Shown: positions 10,395-21,708, numbered from the stretch's first letter. The stretch: 64,000 nucleotides of DNA from Podarcis raffonei (GCF_027172205.1 NC_070603.1:10032501-10096500), one strand, 5' to 3'. Notes: generated from the letters alone by a model not told the origin. Made by a program: numbers and translations.

Positions 10395-10700
10395 AATAAT
10401 AATAATTTTATTATTTATACCCCACTCATCTGGCTGGGTTTCCCCAGCCACTTGGGGCAGCTTCCAGCACACATAAAAACATAATAAAACATCAAACACT
10501 AAAACCTTCCCAATACAGAGCTGCCTCCTGATGTTTTCTAAAAGTTGTGTCGTTCTTTATCTCCTTGACATCTGATGGGAGGGTGTTCCACAGGGCGGGT
10601 GCCACTACCGAGAAGGCCCTCTGCCTGGTTCCCTTTAACTTCACTTCTCACAGCGAGGGAACTGCCAGAAAGCACTCAGAGCTGGATTTCAGTGTCCGGG
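10395..10700 (-). mobile_element. CR1/L2-group LINE 3' end
   Basis: Minus-strand 3' end with the GGCTGGGGAAACCCAGCCAG word and (TTA)n tail. Upstream in the element is the ORF2 C-terminal remnant containing GCCCTGTGGAACACCCTCCC. The 5' part is missing. Confidence 0.7.
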
Positions 10701-11304
10701 CTAAATTATGGGGGTAGATTAGATGGCCCTTTTTGTTAGAAAAGTAAAAAATACTGCACCAGGACATTGCAGTAGCTACTGGGTGGTTGGGTATTACAGG
10801 GATTCTGCAGCGAGATAAAATAGCTCATTGGATGAAGAGCAGGTCCCACGGAAAACCCTTTATCTATCCACAAACTTGTCCCTACTCATCCTTTTACTTG
10901 GTGTAACATCTCTGCCAATAACCATTATTTTTGGCATTTCTCCCCCCAGTGCCAAAAAAGGCAACCTGCAGGAGCACTGCAAACTTACCTTTAGATACAC
11001 CTTTTACAACACACACTTTGCAGGCTAGAAGTAGAATTACCACGTAATTCTTTCACAGGAATGGTGGCATTTATGGGTGTTGTTGCTTTTCATTACGTAG
11101 AGACTTCTATACCTTATGTGGAAAGACGACCAGCCCTATTAGGCAGATTGAGACAGCTGCCACAGGCCACACTGACTTGGGGTGTTACGAAAGGACAGGA
11201 AATGATTATTTTTACTCCCAGGAAGAGAGGGGGAGGCACTTGTGGGGTATTCTGTCTCGAGTGTTAAAGTCATGAGGTTGTTCTTGGGTGCTGTGAACAC
11301 AATA

Positions 11305-11546
11305 CAGTGGTACCTCGGGTTAAGTACTTAATTCGTTCCGGAGGTCCGTTCTTAACCTGAAACTGTTCTTAACCTGAAGCACCACTTTAGCTAATGGGGC
11401 CTCCTGCTGCTGCCGCGCCGCCGGAGCCCGATTTCTGTTCTCATCCTGAAGCAAATTTCTTAACCTGAAGCACTATTTCTGGGTTAGCGGAGTGTGTAAC
11501 CCGAAGCGTATGTAACCTGAAGCGTATGTAACCTGAGGTACCACTG
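11305..11546 (+). mobile_element. Tigger-like MITE, family A, copy 1
   Basis: CAGTGGTACCTCGGGTTAAG at the left and CTGAGGTACCACTG at the right, with TA duplicated at 11303-11304 and 11547-11548. The interior repeats AACCTGAAGC and has no transposase. This is the most abundant MITE of the window. Confidence 0.8.
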
Positions 11547-11824
11547 TAATGTGTTGGATCTGCCCCCAAGAGAGCTTCCTAATTTCCAGCACAGACAGAG
11601 GGGAAACTAAGGCTTGTTGCCTCTGTAAAATCTGTAGCATATAAAGTGCACTGGAAGAACCGTATAAGCAAGAGAAATAATTTGGGAATGGGGGTGGATT
11701 AATGCCTAAGGGTACTTTTGCACCTGAAGCAAAGCCTCTTCCCTTTAACAAGGGCTCACAACTGGAGATTGATAGCAGGAAAATGGCACACCCAATAGAA
11801 TTGGCTGCCTAAAGCGACTACTCA

Positions 11825-11900
11825 ATATTACTTTTATATTTTTGTATTTATTAGATTTATATACCGCACTTCATCATAAGATCTGAGTCACACTGCAAGT
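11825..11900 (-). mobile_element. LINE 3' tail fragment
   Basis: The words TTTATATACCGCACTTCATC and CATAAGATCTGAG match the tail type also found at 61200 and 45380 (ATACCGCCCTTCATCATAA). Confidence 0.5.
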
Positions 11901-12045
11901 ATGAAGGGCCACCTGGAAGGTTCTGTATCATTTCACCTTCTAGGGAGAACCACAAACAAATAAGCACCTTTCATACGCACCACAAATGCACAATACAACC
12001 ATGCACCAGCATTCGAGCATTTATTTCATTCTGAATTAGAGATAG

Positions 12046-12397
12046 GTAAAGGTAAAGGGGCCCCTGACCATTAGGTCCAGTCGTGGCCGACTCGGGGTTG
12101 CGGCGCTCATCTCGCTTTATTGGCCAAGGGAGCCAGCGTACAGCTTCCGGGTCATGTGGCCAGCATGACTAAGCCGCTTCTGGCAAACCAGAGCAGCGCA
12201 CGGAAACGCCATTTACCTTCCTTCCAGAGAGGTTCCTATTTATCTACTTGCACTTTGACGTGCTTTCAAACTGCTAGATTGGCAGGAGCAGGGACCGAGC
12301 AATGGGAGCTCACCCCGTTGCGGGGATTCGATCCTCTGACCTTCTGATCAGCAAGTCCTAGGCTCTGTGGTTTAACCCACAGCGCCACCCGCGCCCC
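12046..12397 (-). mobile_element. Sauria-type SINE, full length, young
   Basis: The minus strand begins with the tRNA-like head (GCGGGTGGCGCTGTGGGTTA, box B within GATCGAATCCCCGC) and ends with the BovB-related tail (CGACTGGACC, TTTACCTTTACC). A perfect 13-bp duplication GAATTAGAGATAG flanks it at 12033-12045 and 12398-12410, so insertion is recent. Confidence 0.9.
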
Positions 12398-12610
12398 GAA
12401 TTAGAGATAGCCGAGCACAATTTTCAGCATGCGGTGGCAAATGTATGCGTGTGACAAACCCTCCAAAACAAATACCACCTGAACTAAGTTAGGTTGATAA
12501 TTCTGGGCTGAAAGTAGGAACGGTCCAACAGGTTTGTCAAGTATGACTGCTCTTGCAACCCTCTCTGTACACAAGATGATGTTAATTGGGCAAGGATACT
12601 GCAAAGAGGG

Positions 12611-12663
12611 GATGCGGGTGGCGCTGTGGCTTAAACCACAGAGCCAGAAGGTCGGCGGTTCGA
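12611..12663 (+). mobile_element. Sauria-type SINE, head fragment
   Basis: Only the tRNA-like head is present (GCGGGTGGCGCTGTGGCTTA through GGCGGTTCGA). It is cut off where L1-like sequence begins. Confidence 0.6.
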
Positions 12664-13510
12664 AGAAATAGCCAAATTAACAGCAAATATTCGACATCAG
12701 GGGGATGAAACATATCAAAAAGAATGGGGAAAATTTATGTTATATATAGAGAAGATGATGTGAAATAGGGAAACCAGTAGAATTAAAATAATATCTCATA
12801 ACGGGAAAATACAGGAAATTTAGGTAAAGGTAAAGGTACCCCTGCCCGTACGGGCCAGTCTTGACAGACTCTAGGGTTGTGCGCCCATCTCACTTAAGAG
12901 GCCGGGGGCCAGCGCTGTCCGGAGACACTTCCGGGTCACGTGGCTAGCGTGACAAGCTGCATCTGGCGAGCCAGCGCAGCACACGGAAACGCCGTTTACC
13001 TTCCCGCTAGTAAGCAGTCCCTATTTATCTACTTGCACCCGGGGGTGCTTTCGAACTGCTAGGTTGGCAGGCGCTGGGACCAAGCAACGGGAGCGCACCC
13101 TGCCGCGGGGATTCGAACCGCCGACCTTCTGATCGGCAAGTCCTAGGCGCTGAGGTTTTACCCACAGTGCCACCCGCGTCCCTAACTACAAGAAATTTAC
13201 TGGATAATAATATCAAAATGAATTAAAAATGTATATTAGGATTATTATTGAACAATATTTGTAAATGAATATAGACAGACAGCAAGAATTTGTATATATA
13301 GAAAGAGTTATTTGTTTACGGACATTTAATGGAAAAAATGAACAATCTTGTGGAAAACAAAGACAATGCAAAAAGTCAAAGAGGGCACAAAAAAGCCAGA
13401 AGAAGGAAGGAGGGAATCAGCTCGGGAGAGCAAGAACAAATGTGAAATATAATGTATGTGTATGTACAGTATGTAACTAAAAATTTCAATAAAGATCATC
13501 TGGAAAAAAA
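12664..13510 (+). mobile_element. L1-like LINE 3' end, split by a SINE
   Basis: The left part translates to an L1 ORF2 C-terminus-like stretch (GDETYQKEWGKFMLYIEKM). The right part is an A-rich 3' UTR ending with AATAAAGATCATCTGG and an A run at 13503-13510. A SINE occupies 12823-13182. The 5' part of the L1 is absent. Confidence 0.6.
12823..13182 (-). mobile_element. Sauria-type SINE, divergent subfamily
   Basis: Same architecture as the others but with a different middle and tail: the plus strand reads CCCGTACGGGCCAGTCTTGA in place of GACCATTAGGTCCAGTCGTG. The flanks ACAGGAAATTTA (12811-12822) and ACAAGAAATTTA (13188-13199) match at 11 of 12 bases, so the duplication is readable. It was inserted into an L1 3' end. 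Confidence 0.8.
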
Positions 13511-13885
13511 ACCAAACCAAGTAGAACTGTCGCCCGTGAAAAAGATCAATTAAATCTCCACATAACTGCATTATTCTGATGAAAGCAAGCATGACTGGTT
13601 TTTCTTTAGGTGACACATCTGCATGGCAGAGCAGCACCATTTTAGAAAGAGCATTTCCTCCTGTGGGAGAGAGCATGCTGTACAAACGCCACAGATTCCT
13701 TTTCTGAAATGTTCCCGACGCCTGTGGTTTTTATCATTTATTTACTTTAGTAAGCTGCAATAATCTATACCGTAAATCGGAGCTAGCTTTGAAAACAAGA
13801 TTTTATCAGTTAATGAACGACATGTTGCAACGACACTTGCATTGTGTAAGGGAATGAGTCACTCACGGAGAAGAGGTTTTAAGCC

Positions 13886-13999
13886 ATGGGTGGGGAATCT
13901 GTGGTCCTCCAGATGTTGTACAACAAAGCACATCATTCTAGCCACCGGCTATGCTGGCTTGGGGCTGAAGGGAGCTGGGAGTCTGGTTACCCAGCCCTG
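13886..13999. mobile_element. Palindromic hAT-like MITE
   Basis: GGGTGGGGAATCTGTGGTCC with CTCCAGATGTTGT at the left and an inverted GGGAGCTGGGAGTC and CAGCCCTG at the right. Same family as the copies at 2363 and 4876. Confidence 0.5.
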
Positions 14000-14019
14000 A
14001 TTTCAACAAAGCACTAAAT

Positions 14020-14156
14020 CAGGCTTCCTCAACCTCAGCCTTCCATATGTTTTTAGACTACAATTCCCATCATCCCTGACCACTGGTCCTGCTAGCTAGG
14101 GATCATGGGAGTTGTAGGCCAAAAAACACCTGGAGGACCGGGGTTGAGGAAGCCTG
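14020..14156. mobile_element. hAT MITE with perfect 8-bp duplication
   Basis: A 137-bp near-palindrome with ends CAGGCTTCCTCAACCTC and GGGTTGAGGAAGCCTG. The 8-bp duplication CACTAAAT is perfect at 14012-14019 and 14157-14164. This copy fixes the superfamily of the palindromic family as hAT. Confidence 0.85.
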
Positions 14157-14362
14157 CACTAAATGGAACCTTTGTGTCAAGAGGCAGACTGCCTGAGTAT
14201 CAGGTGCATCTGAGAAAGCAGGAGTTTTCTGCCCAGCCATTGCTGGGAACAGAATTCTGGACCACATGAACCTTTGGTCTATGATTCTAAATCATAGTCT
14301 GGGAAAAGAATGCTACTGGCTGCAAGTCCTACCTGCGATCATCATCTGAGGCTGTTCTTTGT

Positions 14363-14650
14363 GTGCCTTCTCCACGAGAGGTCCAGAGGGTGGCAACACG
14401 AGAACGGGCCCTTTCTGCAGGGTCTCCTCGTTTGTGGAATAATCTCCCCAAGGAGGCTCGCATTCCTCTTCAACCAGGCCTTGGGCTGATTAATATTGTA
14501 TGCCATTTTAAATGTGTCTGTAGGAGTAGATGGGAGGTTATGTGTTTATGTTTGTTATATATTTTGTTTTTATCTCTTTCTTTTTTTGCTGTGAACCTGA
14601 GATCTTTGGATGAAGGGTGGTATGCAAATTTAATAATAAACTAAACAATA
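14363..14650 (+). mobile_element. CR1/L2-group LINE 3' fragment
   Basis: Encodes an ORF2 C-terminal remnant (VATRERALSAGSPRLWNNLP) followed by a 3' UTR with an AATAATAAA tail. It is a third subfamily by its 3' end. Confidence 0.65.
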
Positions 14651-15194
14651 AATTAATACCCACACTTTACCTGCTGTAAAGTGTCTCATACTGGTTATTA
14701 ACAACTCTTACCACACCTCCACCTTTTTTGGTCTGAGCCTCTGTTACTATGAAAGCATTTTCATGCTATCTTTCCAAGTGTCCAGAGTGGCTGACACCCA
14801 GAGACTCAGCAGACGCTCATATTCATTTGTTACTCTCCGTAAACAGCATGAAAAACTTGAAACAAAAGCAAAAAAGTAGTAATCAGAAATTATTTTTTAT
14901 TACTGTGCAGTCAAACAACGCCCAACTGCAGAAAAAAAGTAAAATACTCCAAGAAAGACTTGCAAAAGATCCTGACACCACATAAGGAATTCAAAATATT
15001 CCAGCTGTTAAACCAGGGATGGGTAACCTGTGGCTTTTCAGATGTGAGTTTTCCTTCTGCCAGAAGCCCCCTTCCCAATATCCCTTCAATAAACTCTCAA
15101 TGCCTTCTCTGAGGCATGAGAAGACCCTGTGAGATATGAGAAGTAAAAACTGACTGCCTCTGCTGGTCTTGGCCAAGGCTGAAAGCACCTTCAT

Positions 15195-15352
15195 ATCAGC
15201 CTGGATAAGCTCATTTGGTTAGAGCACGGTGCTGATAACGCCAAGGTTGCAAGTTTGATTCCCGTATAGGATAGCTACGTATTCCTGCATTGCAGGGGGT
15301 TGGACTAGATGTTCCTCGGGGTCCCTTCCAATTCTACAATTCTATGATTTCT
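15195..15352 (+). mobile_element. tRNA-Ile-type SINE with CR1-like tail
   Basis: The head TAAGCTCATTTGGTTAGAGC, then GCTGATAACGCCAAGG, resembles tRNA-Ile with its anticodon loop region. It is followed by GCAGGGGGTTGGACTAGATG and a CCCTTCCAATTCTACAATTC tail of CR1 type. The head is too diverged to be a tRNA gene. Confidence 0.8.
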
Positions 15353-15743
15353 ATCTCCATCTCAAGACATGTGCTAAAAGACAAACCTTTCATATTCTTT
15401 CACTTGATAACAGAAGTTGTGTTTCCTGTTACGGATCAAATTACGTGGAAAACCTTTCAGGTCCTCCTTTCTGCCCGTCCTCTAAAAATGTTGCAACTCT
15501 AAAATCAGTTATGTAGTAGGAAGGGAGAAGTTTGAGCAATACAGGGTCTTCATTCGTGCGCATGAAGGGTTTGCCCTCTCCCTTCCCTCCCACATCAGCA
15601 TAGCCAATGGTCAGGAATGATGGGAACTGTAGTTACAGCATCCGAAGAGCCACCAATACTCAATCCTGGGCCTAAACTCTAAAGGCCTCACCATATATAC
15701 CCCCCCCGCCCAAATAAACACTGAGAAGAGAAGCTTTATGTAT

Positions 15744-15749
15744 TTTATT
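15744..15749 (-). terminator. MFSD5: Candidate MFSD5 poly(A) signal
   Basis: AATAAA on the minus strand, about 490 bases past the MFSD5 stop codon. The interval 15750-16239 would be the 3' UTR and contains no recognisable repeat. Confidence 0.5.
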
Positions 15750-16239
15750 CTTTTCCAAAAGCAGAGGGTTGACAACATGGAATTTGGCTGACATTGTGAA
15801 CAAGTTCAATACTGATAATGGATGGTCAGTCTATCAACCTCACTGCTCATTAAAAAAATAATAATAGAGGGCTGTGTCCTTTTAACCCATTACTTTCCAC
15901 AATCTCACAATCTATCCAGGATGAAGTGGTAAGAAGCACTCCCCACACCCTCACACAAATTTTGGTAGCAGAAGTCAAGATGCCTCAGGAATCAAAAACT
16001 CCACGATGCAGAAAAGAAAGCTATGCTTGCCACAGATCAAGTCCGATAGGGATCAATCCTTATTGAAAAAGGCATAGAAAAGATTCTCCCATGCGGGGGA
16101 AAAGGACACACAAGACTCAGAAGAGACTCTTGTGTTCTCTCTGCAAAGTCCTTACCTATATACAGTACCAGCACTGTGATGTGCAACAGGCGACTGGCCA
16201 ACTCCAGAGCAACTTCCCCCGAAGAAAAATCATCACGTA

Positions 16240-17598
16240 TCAGAGCTCAGGAGAAGAGACCTCGCTTTGACCAGGCGGACTGGGCAACCTGAGCTCTGCG
16301 TTGTTACGGACCACCGTGAAGAGGCTCACGACGGCCAGGAGGGCCATCACCATCATGACAGAGCAGATGGTGAACATGTTCCTGGTGCCTGTTTTGTAGT
16401 CGCTGTCGTGGAGGATCAGCAGGCCGAGGCAGGCCAGCAGGTTGAGCGGGACGCGGAACCAGTGCATGACACCTGCCTGGTCCTTCTCAGGGATCACCTT
16501 CTGCCGCAGAAAACCCATGGAAGGGAAGTAGAGCCCGCAAGACAGCTCAATGAGCAGGAAGGCCAAGAAGGACTCGGAAGGGTTCTCCTGCCCAGGGTTG
16601 GTAGAGAAAGTCAGCATGAAGAGGGAGAAGAAGACCATCAGGACCGAGAGGGAAAGGATGTGCATGGGCTGCAGGTGGTATTTCTTGGAGGTTGCGACGC
16701 GGTAGAGCGATGAGCCTGCCATGCTGGCCGCCATGAAACTAGAGAAGACGATGCCCAGGGGTGGGTTGTGGGGATCCAAGACGGGAGTCCAAAGGAAGAT
16801 GAAGATGTAGATGACACTCTCAAACAAAGCCTGGATGGTACCCAAAAGCAAGACCCGGCGGTCTGAGAGGAGGCACTTCAAGGCATCAGTGCAAGTCCTG
16901 GAGAGAGCCCTCTTCTTGCCATAATTTTCGTCCCAGTTCTTCATCGCCAGGACACCTGCCAGCATGAGAAAGGGGATGGAGACCATGAAAGGGGCCACCG
17001 GGCCCAGCCCCAGCCATTCGGCAAAGACGTTGGCTACCACGCCGGCTCCGATAGCGATGATGCCATTCCAAAAAGCCGCCTTGGAGAAGGTAGCGGGGAT
17101 CCACTCAGCAGGGAAGTCGTGGCGTTCCACGTGCTCATGGACGTACCACGCCTCGAAGGCGGAGAAGAGCAGGGCAGTGGACAGCCCCCCTAATATCCTT
17201 CCCACAATGAGCACAAAATAATCCCAGGAGAGCTTTGTGAGGCAGCAGACGGAATAAGTCAAGGAGAAGAGGATGCAGGATTTCTTACGGCCCAGGCGGT
17301 CAACCAAGGAGCTGGAGACCAGCCCAAACAGCACGCTGGAGGCAAAGCCACAGACGTAGATGATGGTGATCTGAGCCTCCAAGAAGTGGTAGTGCTGGTA
17401 CAGTTTATAGAGATAAGGTCCCTGCAGCCAATCAGCAGCAAGGGCCAAAAAGTAGACCTGGTAATAGTCTAGCTGGAACCGCAGGAAGGCTGGGTTGGAG
17501 CAAGACCTGCCGGTGATCTTGGAACGGCAGGCGGAGAACTCCAAGCCAATGCATATCAGCAGGAGGAAAGCAAAAGCAACATAGGCAGTGACCAGCAT
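16240..17598 (-). CDS. MFSD5: MFSD5, major facilitator superfamily molybdate transporter
   Basis: 452 codons; human MFSD5 has 450. The protein is a multi-pass (about 12 segments) MFS transporter, reported to import molybdate and homologous to algal MOT2. Visible features are an N-terminal hydrophobic segment from residue 4, LAADWLQGPYLYKLY (53-67), the MFS loop signature VDRLGRKK (99-106) after the second to third helices, and GRILGGLSTALLFSAFEAWY (133-152). The whole coding region is one exon. An acceptor CTCTTTCAG precedes 17652, giving a 54-base 5' UTR in this exon. The frame is intact. It shares orientation with ESPL1, as in mammals. Confidence 0.96.
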   Translation of the reverse strand: MLVTAYVAFAFLLLICIGLEFSACRSKITGRSCSNPAFLRFQLDYYQVYFLALAADWLQGPYLYKLYQHYHFLEAQITIIYVCGFASSVLFGLVSSSLVDRLGRKKSCILFSLTYSVCCLTKLSWDYFVLIVGRILGGLSTALLFSAFEAWYVHEHVERHDFPAEWIPATFSKAAFWNGIIAIGAGVVANVFAEWLGLGPVAPFMVSIPFLMLAGVLAMKNWDENYGKKRALSRTCTDALKCLLSDRRVLLLGTIQALFESVIYIFIFLWTPVLDPHNPPLGIVFSSFMAASMAGSSLYRVATSKKYHLQPMHILSLSVLMVFFSLFMLTFSTNPGQENPSESFLAFLLIELSCGLYFPSMGFLRQKVIPEKDQAGVMHWFRVPLNLLACLGLLILHDSDYKTGTRNMFTICSVMMVMALLAVVSLFTVVRNNAELRLPSPPGQSEVSSPEL

Positions 17599-17652
17599 GG
17601 TGTTCTAAATCATCATGTGCAGCGCATCTCCCAATACCTGCTCCCAACACAC
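17599..17652 (-). other. MFSD5: MFSD5 exon 2 5' UTR and splice acceptor
   Basis: A TTCTTCTCTTTCAG acceptor ends at 17653, after a long pyrimidine tract. The 54 bases to the start codon contain one upstream ATG (minus strand, ATGATGATT) ending at a TAG just before the start codon. Confidence 0.65.
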
Positions 17653-17879
17653 CTGAAAGAGAAGAAGGCAAGAGATACGGATGTGACAATTTGCACTAGG
17701 CAGCTTTGCAGCAAGACTTGGAGGTGGGCAGAGCAGAGTTTATCTGTGGTGCATTTACACTTCTGAAAAAGCTTGGCACAAACTGTATGTACACTTTTGT
17801 GCGGTCTTAACACTTTCACGCACCCTGCACACTAAAGATGACACCCCACCCGACGCCTTGCACAGATAAATCCTCTAAT

Positions 17880-18380
17880 CTCACCATTATGTTGGAAAGG
17901 CTGTGGAGAACGAGGTTCCTATATTCATGTATGGTGGGAGTGCCCTGTGGTCCATGCCTTTTGGGGAAAAGTTTTTAATCTGACCTCCAAAATCACTAAA
18001 CAATCTATCCCTCCTAATTTGGCGCTTGCCTTATTTTGATTAGATTTGACCCCAAATTCTACCCTTAAATCTAAAGAATTAATTTCCTTTCTGTTCACAG
18101 CAGCTAGACTAGTTATTGCCCAACAATGGAAGGAAACTTCTAATATACCAATAGAGGCTTGTGTTAATAACATCTGGAGCATCACTCTGTCAAAACGCCT
18201 CACATACCATCAGTGACTTATCAAAGGCATCTCCGAAAAAGATACCTTTGACACAATCTGGTCTCCCTTTTTCTCTTCTATTGAAGAAGAACAGGATATT
18301 TTAATGCCACCATCATCACAGAAGTGTCTGTGGAGGGGATATATTGATTGAACATATATTGTATTATAACTTTTGAATAC
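17880..18380 (+). mobile_element. L1-like LINE ORF2 C-terminal fragment
   Basis: Plus-strand translation contains CWKGCGERGSYIHVWWECPV, the zinc-knuckle-like C-terminus of L1 ORF2, followed by FWGKVF and QQWKET words. Stops interrupt it. It lies in the MFSD5 first intron. Confidence 0.65.
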
Positions 18381-19168
18381 ACGTTTTTAAATGCATGAAT
18401 GACGACACCCCAAAACTTTGAACACATTTTGAAACAATGAGTACATTAAGTGAACAATTTATTGCCCAGCCATCTGCAACAAATGAGAGTTACCTCCAGG
18501 TAACCAAGAAGAAAGTTTTGTGTAAACTAGAAGAGGATCAACTTCTCCTTTCATGCTACTAATATTTATAATACACTGCTAAATGAGCCTTCCATTCATA
18601 AGCAATATAGCTCTAAGTACCAAAATGCTGGCTGTACACAACAAAAGACAAATCATCTTCAGGCTGTTTGTGAAGTGTCCTAGAGCAATGCTTCTCAACT
18701 GTTTTCTAACCCATGTTCCACCTTTGCAATTACAGAAACCCCACACCTCCCCTCTTATTTTAATTGCATTTTTAAATGGATGTAAATTTCATAAACTTGA
18801 TTATTATTATTTTACTCATATTGTACATATTCTTTGGGAACACTCAGGTCCCACCCACCTGCCCAATATATTCATATGCTTCACTAGTGGAAAAACACTG
18901 TTCAAGAAGGACTCTAGGAGAGTAGTGGACTAGGTGAAACTTTGGTCTTCTCCAGCAGGGCAATTCTTATGTTCACAAGCTACATAGTGGTATTTCTGAG
19001 CATACAAGGTGGTGTGCGTGTAACAACAGGGCTAGCTTCCACGTGTACTTTAGCTTATCTTTCAATCAACAGACTAGAATTGCAAACGAGACAGAGTGTA
19101 AAAGCATAAGCATATGGAGATTAGAGGCAAAAAGGGGTTAAGGAACCTAATGTTCCCTAACCTAACCA
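18381..19168. other. Unassigned sequence in MFSD5 intron 1
   Basis: I see no gene. Around 18890-18970 is a stretch similar to LINE-derived sequence (CTAGGTGAAACTTTGGTC and AGGGCAATTCTTATGTTC), as also near 54690. Confidence 0.4.
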
Positions 19169-20372
19169 GGGACGCGGGTGGTGCTGTGTTCTAAACCACT
19201 GAGCCTCTTGGGCTTGCCGATCAGAAGGTTGCCAGTTCGAATCCCCATGATGGGGTGAGCTCCTGTTGCTCTGTGCCAGCTCCTGCCAACCCAGCAGTTC
19301 GAAAGCACACCGGTGCAAGTAGATACAGTGGTGCCTCGCAAGACGAAATTAAATCGTTCCGCAAGTTTTTTCTTCTTGCGAGTTTTTCATCTTGCGAAGC
19401 ACGGTTTCCCATAGGAATGCATTGAAAATCAATAAATGCGTTCCTATGGAAACCGCCTTCAGACCAGGTCCGGGGACAGTCTGTCCCCCGACCTCTTCTG
19501 AAGACTGGGGGGGGGGGTAAGGGCTTTTCTTCCCACCGCCAGCCTTCAGAAGGCTGTTCTGAAGGCTGGCGGTGGGAAGAAAAGCCTTTCTCCCCACCTC
19601 CCACCCCGCAAGCTCCGGGGACAGGAGGGCTTTGCTCCCGCCCGCCAGCATTTTAAAAGCCCCCAGGACAGCGGAGACTTCGCTGCCGCCCGCCAGCATT
19701 TTAAGATCGCCCCGGGACAGCGGAGAAGCCTCCGCTGTCCCGGGAAGGCAGGTGGGGGGGAGCAAAGACTTTTGCCCCCCGCCGGCCTTCAGAAGAGGTC
19801 GTGGGCGAAAGTCTTTGCTCCCGATGGCCAGCATTTTAAAAGCAGTCCGGGATAGCGGGAAAGCGCAACACGCTTCCCTGCTATCCCGGACCGCTTTTAA
19901 AATGCTGGCGGTGGGGAGCAAAGCCTTTCGGTCCCCGCCAGCCTTCCTGGACCTCTTCTGAAGGCCGGAGGGGGGCGAAAGGCTTTGCTCCCCACCGCCA
20001 GCATTTAAAAGAGGTCCCCGGAGATTTCCCTATGGGCTTTCTTCTTGCGAAGCAAGCCCATAGGGAAATTCGTCTTGCGGAACGACTCAAAAACGGAAAA
20101 CTCTTTCGTCTTGCGAGTTTTTCGTTTTGCGAGGCACCACTGTAAATAGGTACCGTTGTGGCGGGAAGGTAAATGGCGTTTCCGTGTGCTCTGGTTTCCG
20201 TCACGGTGTTCCATTGCACCAGAAATGGTTTAGTCATGCTGGCCACACGACCTGGAAAGCTGTCTGTGGACAAACGCTGGCTCCCTTGGCCTGAAAGCAA
20301 GATGAGCGCCGCAACCCCATAGTTGCCTTTGACTGGACGTAACCATCCAGGGGTTCTTTACTTTTTACCTAA
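19169..20372 (+). mobile_element. Sauria-type SINE split by a Tigger-like MITE
   Basis: The SINE head (GGGACGCGGGTGGTGCTGTG) runs to 19325 and the SINE resumes at 20143 (AAATAGGTACCG) to its CTTTTTACCT tail. The MITE at 19326-20142 splits it at TA, so the SINE is older. Confidence 0.85.
19326..20142. mobile_element. Tigger-like palindromic MITE, family B, copy 1
   Basis: 817 bp, ends CAGTGGTGCCTCGCAAGACG and GCGAGGCACCACTG, TA duplicated at 19324-19325 and 20143-20144. The interior is a stack of palindromes built on CAGCATTTTAAAAG with GGGACAGCGG and its complement. No transposase. Open frames on both strands are by-products of the repeats. Confidence 0.85.
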
Positions 20373-20389
20373 CCTATAACCTCAAGATT

Positions 20390-20485
20390 GTCCTGGACTT
20401 CTAACTGGCATCACTTCCAGCCAGCATGGTCAGAGATGAAGCATCGAACATTATCTGGAGGGCTGAAGACTCTCCACCCCCAGGA
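20390..20485. mobile_element. Palindromic hAT-like MITE, partial
   Basis: Contains CAGCCAGCATGGTCAGAGAT and an ATTATCTGGAGGGCTGAAGA end; the left part is degraded. Confidence 0.4.
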
Positions 20486-20489
20486 CAGG

Positions 20490-21430
20490 GGAATGGGGAG
20501 CAATGCTGGGCATTCAAGCCCAAGTGAGAAGGGAAGAGACAGCTTTGTTCTACTGATAAAGCCAAATTACTTTAAGATTTCCCCCCACCACCATGACAGA
20601 TACAATCCATGCCTCCCCCCACCCCCACTCCTCAAAGCTAAGAAAGAGAATTTGAGTGAGCCTGAGGTTACTAGAGGCTGCTACAGCGAAGTATTCCTCA
20701 TGCTGTTTCAAATGCTTCCCATATGAGCAGTGAAAAACAAGCTCAACCAGCTAAACTCGCCATCTCCTCCACCACACAGCTTGGGAGCAATCAAGACAGT
20801 AAAACTGTCTCCCAAGGACTCCTTTGCAGCCTGTTATTAAAATGTCTGTAATACCTCTACAGCCAGGAGGCAGAAGCCACTAAAAATATCCGAGAGTGTA
20901 ATATTATTGCAGCAATCCTGAATTACAACTTTCCTACAACTCAGCTATGGAGCTTGTAGCTCTCATGTTAACCTGATAAGGATCAACAGCCACACCTTAC
21001 CTCTATGCAAATATTAACAATGAAAACCAGAAAGAGCAATTTAAACTCATTACTTCAGAAAGCAATTGTAAACGCATAGTTTCCTCACAAGCCCATGTTT
21101 TGCCTCCATAACCTTCCATTGTATAACTAATTATCACTGATCCCTAAAAATGTGAATCTCTCTATTTACTGGTCAAACCCTATGCAGGTTTTCAATTTAT
21201 GCTCAACTCCTCACCAGATTCATGGCATCAGATTCATCTCCAGTGCCTGTAGGAGATTATCTTTAGAACAGAACAGCCACCTGCATTTTAGGAGAATAGA
21301 GGAACTAAGAGTATTTTATTTTCCCAAGCTTTAAAGGAACAGCACAGTTTAGATCTAAAGAAAGCATGAAGGGGCTTACTTGGCTTTTGCAATCAGATTT
21401 AGGAAAGCGTGGAAGTGTGGCAACCTAAAA
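20490..21430. other. Unassigned AT-rich intronic sequence
   Basis: No gene or repeat family recognised. It lies in the MFSD5 first intron. Confidence 0.4.
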
Positions 21431-21431
21431 C

Positions 21432-21607
21432 CAGTGCTTTTTTAGGGAGAACTCACCAGAACTCAGTTCCAGCACCTCTCAGGTGGGTTCCAGCACCTCC
21501 CAGGTAAGTTCTGGCAGCTCTCAGGCGGGTGCCATTGCCATTCTAAAAGAAAGAGAGAGGTGTTCATGGTGAGTTCTGGCACCTCATTTTCTGGAAAAAT
21601 AGCACAG
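21432..21607. mobile_element. hAT-like MITE with perfect 8-bp duplication
   Basis: 176 bp, ends CAGTGCTTTTTTAG and AAAATAGCACAG, with CCTAAAAC duplicated at 21424-21431 and 21608-21615. The interior repeats TCCAGCACCTC with TCTGGCACCTC. Confidence 0.8.
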
Positions 21608-21708
21608 CCTAAAACCACGTAATACCTTATTTGTTTTTTAACTGTGATTTATTAACTCAAAAGTATTAGTTACAGAAAATACACTGTACTAACAACACAG
21701 TCCTGTGC

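Noticed and set aside
16267-16713. A 148-codon plus-strand frame opposite MFSD5
   Set aside because: It is the antisense shadow of the MFSD5 coding exon.
19349-19921. A 190-codon minus-strand frame, and similar ones at 30622-31414 and 42383-43206
   Set aside because: All lie in palindromic MITE family B. The repeated peptide words come from the DNA palindromes and occur on both strands.
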